Notes: generated by a model not told the origin, from the letters alone. Counted from the first letter of the stretch, positions 12,243 to 25,160 are shown. The stretch: 64,000 nt of DNA from Erythroxylum novogranatense (GCA_029891385.1 CM057226.1:10595225-10659224), one strand, 5' to 3'. Made by a program: numbers and translations.

Positions 12243-12640
12243 TGTTATGAATAAATCCTTATTGTCGTATACCACTAATGATGAATCACAGGCCCTAAGG
12301 AGAAGCTCAAGGCTAAGGACTGTTTCTGGAAGGTTGAAGGATTATATACTGACGTCCACCTCAGCTACTGACAGGTCAGAGAATGTTTAATGGTGTGCAC
12401 TTAATGGGTCAGCTATTTGAAGGGATTTGGTACAGAAAGTTAGTTATGCCATTTTGTTATGCAATTTCCAGATTCTCTCTCCCTTCTCTTTCCCTCTAAT
12501 GTTTTCTCATCCCCTTTCTTTGTTTTCTCTGTTGAATTTGAGCCAATAAGTTGTAAATTCTTATACTACCAAAGGCAAAATCCCACCGTTTCCCATGGTT
12601 TGGTATCATTTTCATTGTTGTTTTATTAACACTCACTACA
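12243..12640 (+). repeat. 5' LTR of gypsy C
   Basis: It runs from TGTTATGAAT to CACTCACTACA. From 12307 on it matches the 3' LTR, but the 62 bases at 12245-12306 have no counterpart there. A primer-binding-like TGGTGCTTTCATTGA starts at 12642. Confidence 0.88.
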
Positions 12641-12679
12641 CTGGTGCTTTCATTGACCCTCTGTTCAGATAGCAGAGCA

Positions 12680-13636
12680 CCAAACCTATTTCCGTGTGTT
12701 GGACGACAGCATCAAGACTCTTTCTAATTCCCAATCTCTACTCCGCAAAGATATGGACATGGTCGCTTTAGTGGTGGAGGACCAAAAACACCTCCTTCAA
12801 GAGGTGCTTGGTCGTGTTTCTACTCTCTCAACTTAGAAGCAGGTTTTCAATTTTGTAGAGCACAGCGCGGCCCGTCTTCACCAGACTCTCTTCCTTCCAA
12901 CCCTTTGGGTTGCCACAAGCCGACCCCGGTTCACATGACTAGTTTTTCAGTACTAATCCAGACAGATGGGTTATGCAAGCTAACCGTTACTTTGAATTCT
13001 ATCAGATTCAAGCTGAAGATCGTGTACAATTTCCTCGTTTTATTTTAATGATGCCGCCGCCGATTGGTACGACTAGATGCATTAGAACCAGCAGTTGACA
13101 GGGTGGACGACGTTCACCACCACCATTCTCCAACGTTTCCCTCACGTGAGTTGGAAGAGCCAGAGGGCCTCTTAGACAAATTGTAGCAGACCTCCACAGT
13201 AAGTGATTATCGTTCTCAATTTGAGGCCATCACTAACCGGACAATCCATTTACCCACCCACTTTCTTGTCCATTGCTTCATTTCTAGACTGCGATCTGAT
13301 ATCATGCATTCTGTGCTTGTTCACCGACCGACTATATTAGACGAGGCTATATCCCTAGCCCAACTTCACGAACAATGCATCTCCCTCAAAAAGGGCCTGA
13401 CTCGACCCACCTTGGGTAATACCAAACCCTTGCTACCCACACCCGAATACCACTCGACCCAATCCGTTTCTACTCCTCCTTCCCCCACACTCTCGACGGC
13501 AACCCTACCTAGTGGAACCAAGGTTCCTTTCCGTCGTCTGACTCCCACCGAAGCTACTCAACGTCGCTCCAAGGGAATTTGTTATCATTGTAACAAAAAG
13601 TATACCTGGGATCACAAATGCAAGGCTAAACCCTAG
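12680..13636 (+). pseudogene. Gypsy C gag, broken
   Basis: Gag-like sequence starts near 12680. An open stretch at 13304-13636 encodes LDEAISLAQLHEQC, a proline/threonine-rich linker, and a zinc knuckle CYHCNKKYTWDHKC at 13580-13621, with K in place of the usual G. Stops upstream break the frame. Confidence 0.75.
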
Positions 13637-13639
13637 TTA

Positions 13640-16600
13640 TTGTTGCTCGAAGAGGATACCGAACCCCCTGCTCCTATTGATCTAGCAAGCATACCCTCGC
13701 CTAATGCCTTCGATGAAGAGTGTTCTCCAACGAGGCTATCTTTTGAGTTGCACTCTTCCATCTCCTACAACGCCCTGGCTAGGGGTTGTTCCGTTTCCAC
13801 CTTACGATTGCAGGGAAAGGTCAATGGGAAACCGGTGCAAATGTTGCTCGACGGTGGCAACACGCACAATTTTGTGCAGACAAGGGTAGCCAAGTTCTTA
13901 AATCTTACAGTCACCGCAACAACATATTCTTCAGTATTGGTTGGCAGTGGCGAGAGATTGGTGTGTACTAGCATTATTCGACAAGTTCCTTTGGTTATTC
14001 AAGATCAAGAACTCCTTGTTGATTTCTTGGTTTTACCTATCCAAGGCTGGGATATGGTATTAGGAGTAGCATGGTTTGCTACTTTGGGCCCTGTTTTAAC
14101 CGATTATGTTGCCTCTGTTTTCGAGTTCACTCACAACGGGAGGCAGGTTCGCTGGACTAGGGATACAGCTCCTACTGCTCAACAGGTACAGTTTAATGGG
14201 TTGAAACGTTTGAATTGAATCAATGCTATTGTGGAGTTTTTCAGGCTTAAAATTCTTCCAAATCACCCTTTGGATGTTTTTGTTGCTTGCCCTGAGATTT
14301 CGAGTTTGTTAGCTGCTTTTGAAGATGTTTTCACTAAGCCACACGGGTTATCGCCCTCCAAAGCTTGTGACCATTCTATACACTTGTTGGTAGACAGTGG
14401 GCCTGTCAACATATACCCTCATTTCCATAAACAAGAAATGGAGAAGCTCGTAGTTGAGATGCTCAAGGAGGGCAGCATTAGGCATAGCTCTAGCCCGTTT
14501 TCATCTCCAGTTTTGTTGGTGCAAAAAAAAGATGGTAGTTGGCCCTTTTGTGTGGATTACAGGGCGTTGAACGCAATTACAGTTAAGGCTCGGTTCCCTA
14601 TTCCCTCAATTGACGAGTTGTTTGATGAACTTTATGACGCCTAATATTTTTTGAAGCTTGATCTCTTGGCTGGTTTTCATCAGATTCGTGTTAAGGTGGA
14701 AGATGAAGAGAAGACTGCTTTTCGGACCCATGACGGTCATTACGAATTCCTCGTTATGTCGTTTGGTCTTACAAATTCACCTTCAACATTTCAAGGTCTT
14801 ATGAATAAGGTTTTTCGGCCTATTCTCCGCAAGTTCGTCTTAGTTTTCTTTGACAATATCTTAATCTACAGCCCCACTTGGCAAGCTCATTTGGAACGTC
14901 TTAAGTCAGTGTTGGACATATTGCGATAACATCAGCTGGTGGCTAAGCGTTCGAAATGCCTTTTTGGCCTCACTTTGTTGCTTATGTAGGCCATATCATA
15001 TCACATCACGGTGTTGCTGTCACTCTTGAGAAAATTGCTGCCATTCAGGCACGGTCCGTGCCATGTTCGGTGCAAGATGTTCAAGGGTTTTTGGACCTCG
15101 CTGGGTATTACAGTCTCTTTATTTGACACTTTGCATCTGTAGCTAGTCCGTTAACTGATCTATTGCGCAAAGATGGCTTCCAGTGGACGGATGAGTCTGT
15201 TCAGGCTTTTATTAAGCTGAAACAGCTCTTGAGCACAGCTCCAATGCTTGAGTTTCCTGATTTTACCAAGGCTTTCACAGTTGAGACAGATGCCTTGGGT
15301 ACAGGGATCAAAGTTGTCTTATCCTAAGGCAAGCACCTTATTGCCTATTTCAGCCAACAACTCAGCAAGCATATGCAACAATCTTCCACATATCACCGAG
15401 AGATGTTCGCAATCACTCAAGCCATTGCAAAGTGGCGTCAATATATTTTGGGGTGATGATTCACCATTATTACTGATCAGCAACCCTTAAAAAACTTCAC
15501 CCAGCAGGTCATCCAAACATCGGACTAGCAGAAATGGTTGGCCAAGCTCCTTGGTTATGATTTTGAGATCATTTACCGTCCAGGGAAGCAGAACAATGCT
15601 GCTGATGCTTTGTCTCATATCCTAACCTATCAGTTCTTAACTCTTTCCCAGGTTGAGTTTGATATTGTCTCCGATATACGTCAAGCTAATAGAGATCACC
15701 CTAAGCTGCTATCATTGTAGCAACGTTTGCTGCAAAATTCTCACGACCTACCTAGTTATGTGTTCAAAGATGGATTGTTGTTGTTCAGGGGTCGACTAGT
15801 GATTCCCTCCACTTCCCCTTTGCGTGATAAGTTGCTTCTTGAGTTCCATTCTTCTCCTATTGGTGGTCACACAAGAGTCGCTGGAACATTTCACCGATTA
15901 ACATCTCAGTTTTTCTAGAAATCAATACGCAAGGACATTAAGAAATTTGTTGGGGAATGTCAAGTATGTCAGCAGATGCAATCTTCTACTTTGAGCCCTA
16001 GAGGGCTACTTCAACCACTCCCTATTCCCAACTTAGTGTTTGAGGCAATCTACATAGATTTCATTACTGGATTACCAGCTTCCAAAGGCAAAAACAACGA
16101 TTTTGGTTATAGTTGATCGCCTTTCAAAATATGGACACTTTATCAGCCGGCCTACCAATTTTTCTAGCCTCTCAGTTGCTGCAATCTTTTTCCAAGTTAT
16201 TAGGCTCCATCGAATTCCTGCTGAAATCATTATGGACTGTGATGCTTGGTTTTTAAGTGACTTTTGGAAGGAAATTCACCACCTATATGATACTACGCTT
16301 CGTATGAGCACCACTTACCATCCCCAATTTGATGATCAAACCGAAGCTCTCAACAAGTGTCTTAAGATGTATCTCCGTTGTTATGTCGCTGACAACCCCT
16401 CTTCTTGGTTGCAGATGTTACCTTGGGCAAAATTTTGGTATAACACAGCTTACCAAACTTCAGCCCAAATGACTCCTTTTGAGATCCTCTATGGTCAACC
16501 ACCTCCTATCATCCCTCGCTATGTTAAGGACGCCATCGTAATGCAAAGGTCGAAGGTCAATTGTTGGAGCGGATAGGATATTGTCCCTGTTGAAAACAAA

Positions 16601-17060
16601 TCTCCATAAAGCTCAAGCTTGAATGAAATTCTTCACTGATCAGCATCGACTGGAGGTCTGTTTTGAGGAAGGCAACTGGGTCTATGTGAAGCTGCAGCCA
16701 TTTCACCAACATTCTGTTGGACTACAAAGGCACAGTAAACTTGGTCGTCGTTATTTTGGGCCTTATAAGATCGTTGGCTGGGTGGCACAAGTTGCTTACA
16801 AGTTAGAGTTACCAAATTCTACACACATACACCCTGTTTTTCATGTGTCAATACTCAAGAAGTGTGTGGGACAGCCTGATCAACAAGTTACCAAACTCAA
16901 CTTAGTTGACTCCTTTGCTTCTTTGGCTCTACATCCCTTATCTTTGTTGGCAAAACGAGTGGTGCAGCGTGCTAATTCTTTGGTTGTGTAGTACCTAGTT
17001 CACTAGGAAGGCCTGTCTGAGCATGAAGCAACTTAGGAGGACAAGGACCATCTACAATCG
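13640..17060 (+). pseudogene. Gypsy C pol: protease, RT, RNase H, integrase, chromodomain-like end
   Basis: The protease site reads LLDGGNTHNF (~13844), where most chromoviruses have LDSGSTHNF. RT at ~14400-14930 shows [21 protein letters not shown] and [11 protein letters not shown]. Its catalytic box is FFDN at 14846-14857 instead of FFDD, so one catalytic aspartate is lost. RNase H follows (ETDALGTG ... [13 protein letters not shown], ~15280-15620). The integrase has an HHCC zinc region (~15845-15980) and core motifs [11 protein letters not shown] and TTYHPQFDDQTE (16105-16345). In-frame stops occur at 14217, 14643, 14929, 15718 and others. Confidence 0.9.
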
Positions 17061-17107
17061 TATCCAAACTTGAACCTTGAGGTCAAGGTTGTTGCTAGGG
17101 AGGGTAT

Positions 17108-17443
17108 TGTCAAGGCTAAGGACTATTTCTGGAAGGTTGAAGGATTATGTACTGACGTCCACCTCAGCCACTGACAGGTTAGAGAATGTTTAACGGTATG
17201 CACATAATGGGTCAGCTATTTGAAGGGATTTGGTACAGAAAGTTAGTTATGTCATTTTATTATGCAATTTACAGATTCTCTCTCCCATCTCTTTCCCTTT
17301 GATGTTTTCTCATCCCCTTTCTTTGTTTTCTCCGTTGAATTTGAGCAAATAAGTTGTAAATTCCTAGACTATCAATAGCAAAATCCCACAATTTCCCCTG
17401 GTTTGGTATCATTTTCATTGTTGTTTTATTAGCAGTCACTACA
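17108..17443 (+). repeat. 3' LTR of gypsy C
   Basis: It starts TGTCAAGGCTAAGG after a purine tract (AGGGAGGG) and ends CAGTCACTACA. It is 336 bp, 62 bp shorter than the 5' LTR. Confidence 0.88.
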
Positions 17444-17448
17444 ATAGT

Positions 17449-17596
17449 GTTCCAGAGAACGGTCATTGGCCGGGGGTATTGTGTCAAACAGTTGGCGTGC
17501 AAGGTAAGGTTGACTCTCTAGGCAGAGTCTGCCGAGGCAAGAACGGATTGAGTGCCGAGGCGAGAATGGATTGAAGGGGTTCTGAGGGTGGGTTCT
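17449..17596 (-). pseudogene. PPR pseudogene, fragment 2 (about codons 37-78)
   Basis: This piece matches 49923-50046 of the intact PPR gene. It is 24 bases longer: one extra G at ~17480 and a tandem duplication of 23 bases (GCCGAGGCAAGAACGGATTG plus AGT) at ~17529-17575. On the minus strand it still encodes PRPMTVLWNTIV, a recognisable PPR segment. Its right end is the GTTCT target site of solo LTR H. Confidence 0.93.
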
Positions 17597-17944
17597 TGCT
17601 GGGCTCGGGTCCCGTTTCCTATCTCGAGGTGACCGCTCGGGGTCATCGAGTAAGGATCGCGCGAGGAAGGGGTCGAAAACATTCAAATTTAGCAATCAAA
17701 AGTGGGAAAAGGGCGGTTCGCCACGGCGACAAAATGCTCGCCGAGGCGAGTGCCTCGCATGAAGGTTCGTCGCGGCTGAACCTTGGCTTCGCCGCGGCGA
17801 AAGACTAGCGTCCACGCCGCGGCGAATTCCCAAGGGATGCACCGTGGCGATAGCACGGCTCGCTGCGACGAGCTCCCAATTTTTTCCGAGACCTGACTCC
17901 CAGCATTTGCACATACGTTCTAACACATACTCATTCATACTAAC

Positions 17945-20699
17945 TAATAACAGAATATCCTGCTATCAAGAAGAAGATATAGTAATATTAGGTTAAACCG
18001 ATTGGTTTCATTGCATTCACCGACCGAAAGCTTATTCATCGGCCTCTAATTATAGAGAACAGGTTTCTTTGCATATCATCTATTCATGCGTACATGCATT
18101 CATGATTTTCGGCATTTAAGTGGAAGTATGGTGATTGAATTGTGAACCCATTGATCGATTTGGATTGTAATTGACCGAGAAATTAAGAGTAAGTGAGCTT
18201 GAATGACTGATTTAGAATAGTTTAAGAGTGATTGGTAATTGATAGTAGTTTATAGGAAATTTTAAAATTGGAGAAAATACCTTATAGAAAATTTTGGAGT
18301 GATGATCGATTGATCAGATAGAATGAAAGAATTGTCCGATGGCTAAGGAAATATTAGGGTTATCTTGTCGGAAATTTAAATGTTGAGCCATCAAATTTGT
18401 AGACCAAATTTGGATCGAGTTGGAGACCTTTTGTCTATATATAGCCTAGGTTTGAGATTTGGGAAAGTTACCTAAGGCATTAACGTTTTCTTCTTCCTTC
18501 TCTACGGTGATTTCGATTTTCCTCCATAGGTAAGGATTCTTCAATCTTTCCTCTAGGGTCTTCTTTTTATTGTGCTAGTCTAACTGATTTATTGTGATTG
18601 TTGAAGGTTGAGAAGGATTGGAGTGAGTTAATCGTTAATTTTGAAGGATTTAGGGTTTACGGTGATTTGTGGCTTTGATCTGCGATTGGTAAGTTGTTAA
18701 GTCCTTATTGTTGTTATTAGTAGTTGTTTCTAGCAGTTATGGCATTTATTGGGATGGATTGAGTAGTTAGAGTGTTAACGGAGGTTTTAAATAGGATTAA
18801 TGGCGAAAATCGATCGGAGAAGAAGGTGGCGCTGATGTGACGTCGCGACGTCTCGTGTGCCTCGCCGTGGAGAATAAATTTAGTGTTCGCGCGACGAATG
18901 TCATGGACGCCATGACGAAAGCCGATCTGTGTCATGACGAGCCTTTGGCTTACGTCGCATGACGCAGAAGAAGAGCGACGCCATGGCGAAGCGTATCTTG
19001 CGCCATGCATGAAAGTATGCAAGGTCGCGTAGGGCATTCGATTGGATTGATTTAGATTATTCGACTAAACTTTTGGTATAATCTTCGATTGAGGTGATTC
19101 CCGATTCATCATGAATGTAGAAAGAGGTCTATAATTGAGGATAATTATGGAGATAGAATTTAATTTAATTGGTATTGATTTATCGAGATTAAGGTCAAAT
19201 ATGGTTTATAGTGTGACTATGTGTCGAATCGGACGATTGGAGTTTTAATTGGGATTTTCGATAGAGGTTTTGACCTAATGGATAGGAAATTGCTATGGAG
19301 ATTATGAATTGAGGAAAATTGGCTGAATTATAGGATTGGATCGATTATTGTCGATCTATTGAGCAAAGTGTTAGAATGGGATATAAGAGTTCAAAATTGG
19401 GTTTTAGCAGGGAAAAATCATGAGCATCATTGTACGTAATTTCACCGAGATATATGCATTCTTGAGCTGTTTATTTGAGCATCTAGTAATGGGACTATAT
19501 TTTATTGTTATAGGCGTAGTTGGATCGTCATTCCATTTGACATTCTTTGGAACTTCCAGCGATGAGCTTCGGAGTTCTGGTGAAATGCTAGTTGGTTTCT
19601 CAAATTTCGACCGTTTAAATGCTCAGCGTGAATTACTTGCCAAATGCGTGGCTGTATGATTCTTGAAATATACATGATCGGATGGTATGCTCTCTTGATT
19701 GGATCGTGAAATTGCATGATTCTTGAAATGTACGTGATCAGTGACATATTTATTATCTTTGGATTGGATTATTGTCTTGGATTGAATTACTTTATATTCT
19801 TGAGAATCACAATCTTTGGGCTTTTATACCATACATTTGAATTATTGAGCATCGACTGCATTTATAAACGCGTGATCGGATAATGGACATGTGACCCAAG
19901 TGCTATTATCCTTTGAAAAGAGCCTCGAGCTCGAACATTATCTTGACGAGGGCCTAAGCTTGGGGAGAAATCACGACGCGTCCTCTTGAATCTAATCGAC
20001 CGAGCACTTGGGCGCAATCTTAAATAAGCTGGAAAGAGTCTCATATGCATTATATCGTGGTGATTGAATTGCCAAATTGTGACGATTCGAAGCTGCGTGA
20101 TGCTGTGATTCATGTAAATTGTGATGTGATACCGTAAAGCATTCTATGCTATCGTAAATTATTAACGTCATCAGAACCGTTATAGACTCATCATAAATTG
20201 TTATATAATACCGTTAATTGAATATTCTTGTTAGTCTTGTCTTTGATTTCGAATGCATGATTTAGTGAACCATCGATGATGGTTTCACCATTTGATTCAA
20301 ACTCACCCAAAATTACATCTAATTTTTCAGGGATCGATAGAGTAGACCCCTAGCTCAGGAGATAGCTTTTTCCTACCGTCTTGGCGTTACGGCGGAGAAG
20401 CGATGGCATGGTCGATCGGTGGGTTGGATTTTGAGGATGACTTAGGATAGATGCTTGTATCGATTTCCTTTTGGTTTTGTTCGGGGTGATAGACATCATT
20501 ACATTATTGGATATTGTATGTGATTGATATTATGATTTTAAAATTTAGTGGTTTCTAATATCGTATTGTGTTATGGCTTTAAATTATTGCGATGCTGTAT
20601 GGATTATTCAGAAATGTTACGGTGGTGCACCTTTATCGTGGGATGAGCGTATCGGGCGACTTCGGGTTTCGATGTGTACCCTACGATGAGGGCGCTACA
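17945..20699 (+). repeat. 5' LTR of gypsy G
   Basis: It ends GGGCGCTACA at 20699. The first ~40 bases are degraded (TAATAACA for TGTGACA in the 3' LTR), but from ~17977 the two LTRs align. A TATA-like CTATATATAGCC lies at ~18434, and a GC-rich palindromic block at 18826-19030. Confidence 0.9.
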
Positions 20700-20704
20700 T
20701 TAAG

Positions 20705-20718
20705 TGGTATCGAGCGTG
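20705..20718 (+). other. Primer-binding site of gypsy G
   Basis: TGGTATCGAGCGTG starts five bases after the LTR, resembling the initiator-Met tRNA complement TGGTATCAGAGC with small changes. Confidence 0.7.
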
Positions 20719-20799
20719 GTTTGGCATCTCTTGGGCATAGTGTAATTTAGGCTTGAATTACTGTAATAATAGCAGAACTGATCGAAATTTCTTGTCTGT

Positions 20800-21960
20800 T
20801 TTAGGTCATCCGTCCTTGGAGATCGAGTCGAGTTACTAGCTGACCTAGAATTGGTAGGAGCTAGTAGGGAGTCTCCTGTGCCTCGTTCAGAGGAGTTGCC
20901 TCCTCGAGTTCTCGTGAGGCAGAGCGGAGATATGATCAGCTAACGTGGGGGCTGATTGACCATGGCAAGACCGCTGGAGCCTGCGGAGGTCGAGGATGGC
21001 TAGAACCGAGAGAGTCCTCGATCGGATGGACCGTGACCGGATGAGCGTTTCGACCACGCGGTTTCTCTTCTGAGGTTACGCATATCATGGTGGAAGACCG
21101 TCCCGGCAAGTACCACCAGCCCTACCTGTGACATGGGATGATTTTCCGAGGCGTTGATGACAATTTCATGCCCAAGATTTATCTGGACATGAAGCTGAGG
21201 AGTTCTAGAGGTGAGACAGGGTCATTGACCGTGGTGATTATGAGTCTTGATTCAACGAGTTGTTGGTTTATGCTTCTTCACTGGTGGCTTCGAGGTGACG
21301 AGTGTCGGCGTTTTGAGGCTTGAACTCAATCTGGAGATCCGCACCTATTGGCTAGATCGATATGGGCGCTTTATTGGTGAAACATGCAACGGTGAGGATA
21401 GGCGATTCTTTGAGACAACAGGCGTCTGTTGAGAGGTAGTCGGGGACCGAGATTAAGAGATCCGATGTGACGAGCGATCTTAGCGAGAGAGGTATAGAAG
21501 CGAGGCTAGGCCCTTCAGATCTGCGGAGGGGCTAAACGGTCAAGTTATGGGCAAAGGCGATTTGTACAGACTGTTAGTGGTGGCGGCAGTGCCAGAGTTT
21601 CAGGGCAGTCTGCTCCCTTTTGTGAGCACTGTGGCAAGAGACACGGTGGAGAGTGTCGATGGCTGTCTGGAGCCTGCTTGAGGTGTGATTCGATGGACCA
21701 CCTAGTGAGGAGCTGCCCAGAGACTTTGGGAGCCCAGTCTACTATGACTGGACGATCAGGCAGCAATACCACGATACAGCAAAGCCGTGGTGGTGGATCG
21801 GGATGGAGAGGCCGAGGCCGAGGTCGAGCAGAGGGGTCCGCAGTGAGGTCAGAGGGACCAGCGATGCGGCGATCGCAGGCTAGGGTCTATGCCATGACTC
21901 GGCGGGAGGCCCAGAGTCCCGGACGTTATTCGGGTATGCTTCTTATTTCGGTATTGAAGC
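20800..21960 (+). pseudogene. Gypsy G gag, broken
   Basis: The frame at ~21600-21720 encodes two zinc-knuckle-like motifs, CEHCGKRHGGEC and CLRCDSMDHLVRSC, followed by a Gly/Arg-rich stretch (SGWRGRGRGRAEG, ~21800-21835). Upstream gag sequence cannot be read in one frame because of indels. Confidence 0.8.
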
Positions 21961-22399
21961 ATATGCATTGTTGGATCTGGATCCACTCATTCCTTCATTT
22001 CAGACCGCATTTAGCATGTAGATCGCATGGGGATAGGCAAAGGTTCTGATATGGGTTGGAGGTGAGTACGCTCTCTGGTAGTACGATCTTGGGAGAGATC
22101 TGTATGGGGTGTCGAGTTGGATCGATCGGCGATTTAGTGCCGCGTCGATCGTTTTGTCTTTGAGGAGATTGACGTGATATTGGGGATGGGTAGTTAGCTA
22201 GCATAGAGCTATCATGGGTATTATACCAAGGAGGTTGTATTGAGTCTCTGGTCGACTGAGAGTCAGATTCGAGGAGTTAGTCAAAGCGGTCTGCGAGGAT
22301 GATATCCTTCTTGAGTGCCTTGAGATTGATGCGGGGAGGTTGTGAGACCTATCGGCTCATGTAGTGGATACCAGAGTCGAGTCGAGATTGCGGGATGTT

Positions 22400-25160
22400 C
22401 CGTAGTCGGGATTTCGGATGTGTTTCAGGAGTTCTTGGGATTGCCTTGAGTGGGAGCGAGTTTGAGATCGATTTAGTTCTGATGCATTTCTATATCGATT
22501 CCTCAAGTATAGGATGGCACCGGTGGAACCGAGAGAGCTTAAGGCTCGATTGCGTGAGCTCTTGGATAAAGGATTCATTAGGCCAAGTGTTTCGCCACGG
22601 GAGCTCGATGCTTTTGTGAAGAAGAAGGATGGGACACCGAGACGTGCATTGATTATAGGCGGTTGAATCGGGTGTGATGAAGAATAAGTATCCATTGCTA
22701 GGATTGATGATTTATTTGATCGATTCTGAGGAGCTTAGGTGTTCACCAAGTTGGACCGAGATCAAAGCTATTACTGAGTTGAGGATAGCGAGAGGCCGAT
22801 GTGCTAAGAGTGCCTTGAGAGCAGTGCAGGCATTTGAGTTCCTAGTGATGCCATTTGGGTTGACTAATGCCCCGGCCTTTCGTGGCTTTGATGAATAGAG
22901 TTTTTCGGCCTACTACCGGATCGGTTCGTGATAGTGTTTATTGATGATATCTTGGTTTATTCGAGGAGTAGATGTGAGCGAGGCCTTGGCGGCACCCGAG
23001 GATTGTTCGCAAGTCACGAGAGAGGCGGTTGTTCGCCAAATTCACTAAGTGTGAATTACGGCGATGAGATTGCATTTACGGGGCACGTAGGTGTCGGTGA
23101 GAGTATCGGTGGATCCTCACAAGATAGGCGATTATGAGTTGGGAGATTAGGAGTGTGCGAGTTCATGAGTTTCTAGATCGGCGGATATTACGGAGATTCG
23201 TCGAGGTTTTTCGTTGATCTCCGCCTTTCGACGAAGCTATTGAGGAAAATGTGCCGTTCGGATGGTCCGAGGAGTGCGGAAGAGCTTTGAGGAGTGAAAC
23301 ATCGGTTGACTCTTTGCCGGTGTTAGGTATTCCTTCTAATCTTGGAGGCTTCAGAGGTACAAGTGATGCCTCGCATCGGTATTGGGTTGTGTCTTGATCG
23401 GCATGGGAGAGTTATAGCGTATGCCTCGGGAGTTGAGGTCTCACGAGGTGAATTATCCATGCATGACTTGGAGTTAGCGTGAAGTGTTTGCTCAAGATCT
23501 GGAGACATTATACGTATGGGGAGACGTTCCGGATCTTCATCGATCATAAGAGTCTCGGATATCTGTTGAGTGGAGAGAGCTCAATCTGAGCGGAGGAGAT
23601 GGATAGAATTCTTGAAGGACTATGACCGCATCGAGTATCATCCGGAAAGGCCAATGTGGTGGCCGATGCATTGAGTAGGAGATCGCATGGTAGTGTAGCT
23701 CGAGTTGAGTTTCGAGGTTACAGATGCGATTGATTGAGAGCTCTTAATGTCAGATAGATTTGGTTCGAGGATGGAGCTCGATTGCTACTACGGTTTGGCC
23801 GATGTTGCGTGATAGGATCCGGAGAGTTCGGGATCAAGTTAGTGAGACCGATTAGAGAGTCCAGCCAGTCTTGATTTGAGTTTGAGTTGAGAGATGGGAC
23901 TTTATGGATGGGACAGAGGCGTATGCCGGATATTGATGATTTGAGACGGAGATCCTTGAGGAGGCACATGTAGTCGCTTTATGCGATGCATCCCTGCACG
24001 ACCAAGATGTATCGTGCTTTGAGGCAACATTTGGTGGCTGGTATGAAGAGGCAAGTGAAGTATGTTTCAGGGTGTCCGGCGCCCGGCGAGTTAAGGTGAG
24101 CACCAGCTCCGATGGGTAAGTTGCATTCGTTGCCCATTTTGAGTGGAAATGGGAGCGGTTACCATGGATTTTGTGGCGGGATTGCTCAGACACCGAGGCA
24201 AACATGATACTATCTCTGGTCATAGTGGACCGATTGATTAAATCGGCTCACTTCTTGCCCGATGAGGAGAGCAATACTCTCGATCGGTTGGCTCGAAGTA
24301 TGTGGCAAAGATTATGCGCCAGCATGGGGTTCCATTGTCGATAGTCTCGAGCGGGATCCGAGTTCACCTCGAGGTTACGGAAGAGCCACTGATGCTTATA
24401 GGTACGAGGTTGAACTTGATCGCATTTCATCCCTCGCATGAGATGGGCGAGAGCGAGAGGGCGATTAAGATTGTTGAGGATATGCTTGGCGTGTGTATTG
24501 GAGTTCCGAGGATCATGGGATCAAGATCGCTCGATTGAGTTTACTTACAACAATCGAAGATCGAGTAGTATGGGGATGGCACCGTATGAGGCCTTGTATG
24601 GAGGCCGTGCAGATCACCATATTGGGATGAAGAGGGTATGAGATCGACAGAGGGTCCCGAGCTTATTCAGGATCTGATGGATAAGTCTGATTGATCGGAG
24701 TCGCATCGCGCAGCTCAAGATGAACGAAGCTATGTGGATCAACATCGGCGAGATATGGAGTGCTGTTGTTGGGGAATGAGTGTTTCTCGAAGTGTGTCTC
24801 CTTGGAAAGAATCGAGGTTTGGTAGTAAGGCAAGTTGAGCCCTCGGTATATCGGTCCGTATGAGATCCTTGAGAGGATGGGACCATTGGCTTCTGATGGC
24901 ATTAGCGAGTGAGATGTCCCGGATCGTGGCGTGTTTCATGTCGGTATGCTCGACAATCTCGCATTGGACCGACGCATGTGATCCCTCGGGAGATTGAGGT
25001 AGCTGGTGATTTGACTATGTTGAGGAGTAGTACAGTTATAGGATCTCGGGTCAAACGCTGAGGAACAGGGTGATTCCATTGGTGAAAGTCCTTTGGGAGA
25101 ACCACTCTTCTGAGGAAGCTACATGGGAGACTGAGGAGCGTATGAGAAGTCAGTATCCTC
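22400..25160 (+). pseudogene. Gypsy G RT, RNase H and integrase, heavily frameshifted
   Basis: RT pieces: KKDGT (~22620), EFLVMPFGLTNAPA (22832-22873) and VFIDDILVYSRS (22934-22969), where both catalytic aspartates are kept. RNase H: DASRIGIGLCLDRHGRVIAYAS at ~23360-23425 and IEFLKDYDR (~23608). Integrase: IVDRLIKSAHFLP (~24222), MWQRL and FTYNNRRSSSMGMAPYEALYGGR (24538-24606). Neighbouring motifs lie in different frames, each jump explained by a 1-3 base indel. Conserved active-site codons amid dense indels are unusual (see findings). Confidence 0.85.

Larger units (their letters stand above)
12243..17443 (+). mobile_element. Ty3/gypsy element C with TSD ATAGT
   Basis: Direct repeats ATAGT (12238-12242 and 17444-17448) flank a 5,201-bp element with two LTRs. 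The pol order PR-RT-RNaseH-IN identifies Ty3/gypsy. A chromodomain-like end (LVHxEGLSEHEATxED, ~16995-17042) points to a chromovirus. Removing it plus one TSD restores the PPR sequence GATGATAGTGTTCCAGAG exactly as in the intact gene at 49914-49931. The coding part is interrupted by many stops. Confidence 0.94.

Noticed and set aside
17596..17938. ORFs in the GC-rich stretch, possible CpG-island gene
   Set aside because: The stretch is inside solo LTR H, bounded by its TSD and by gypsy G; its GC content comes from short palindromes.
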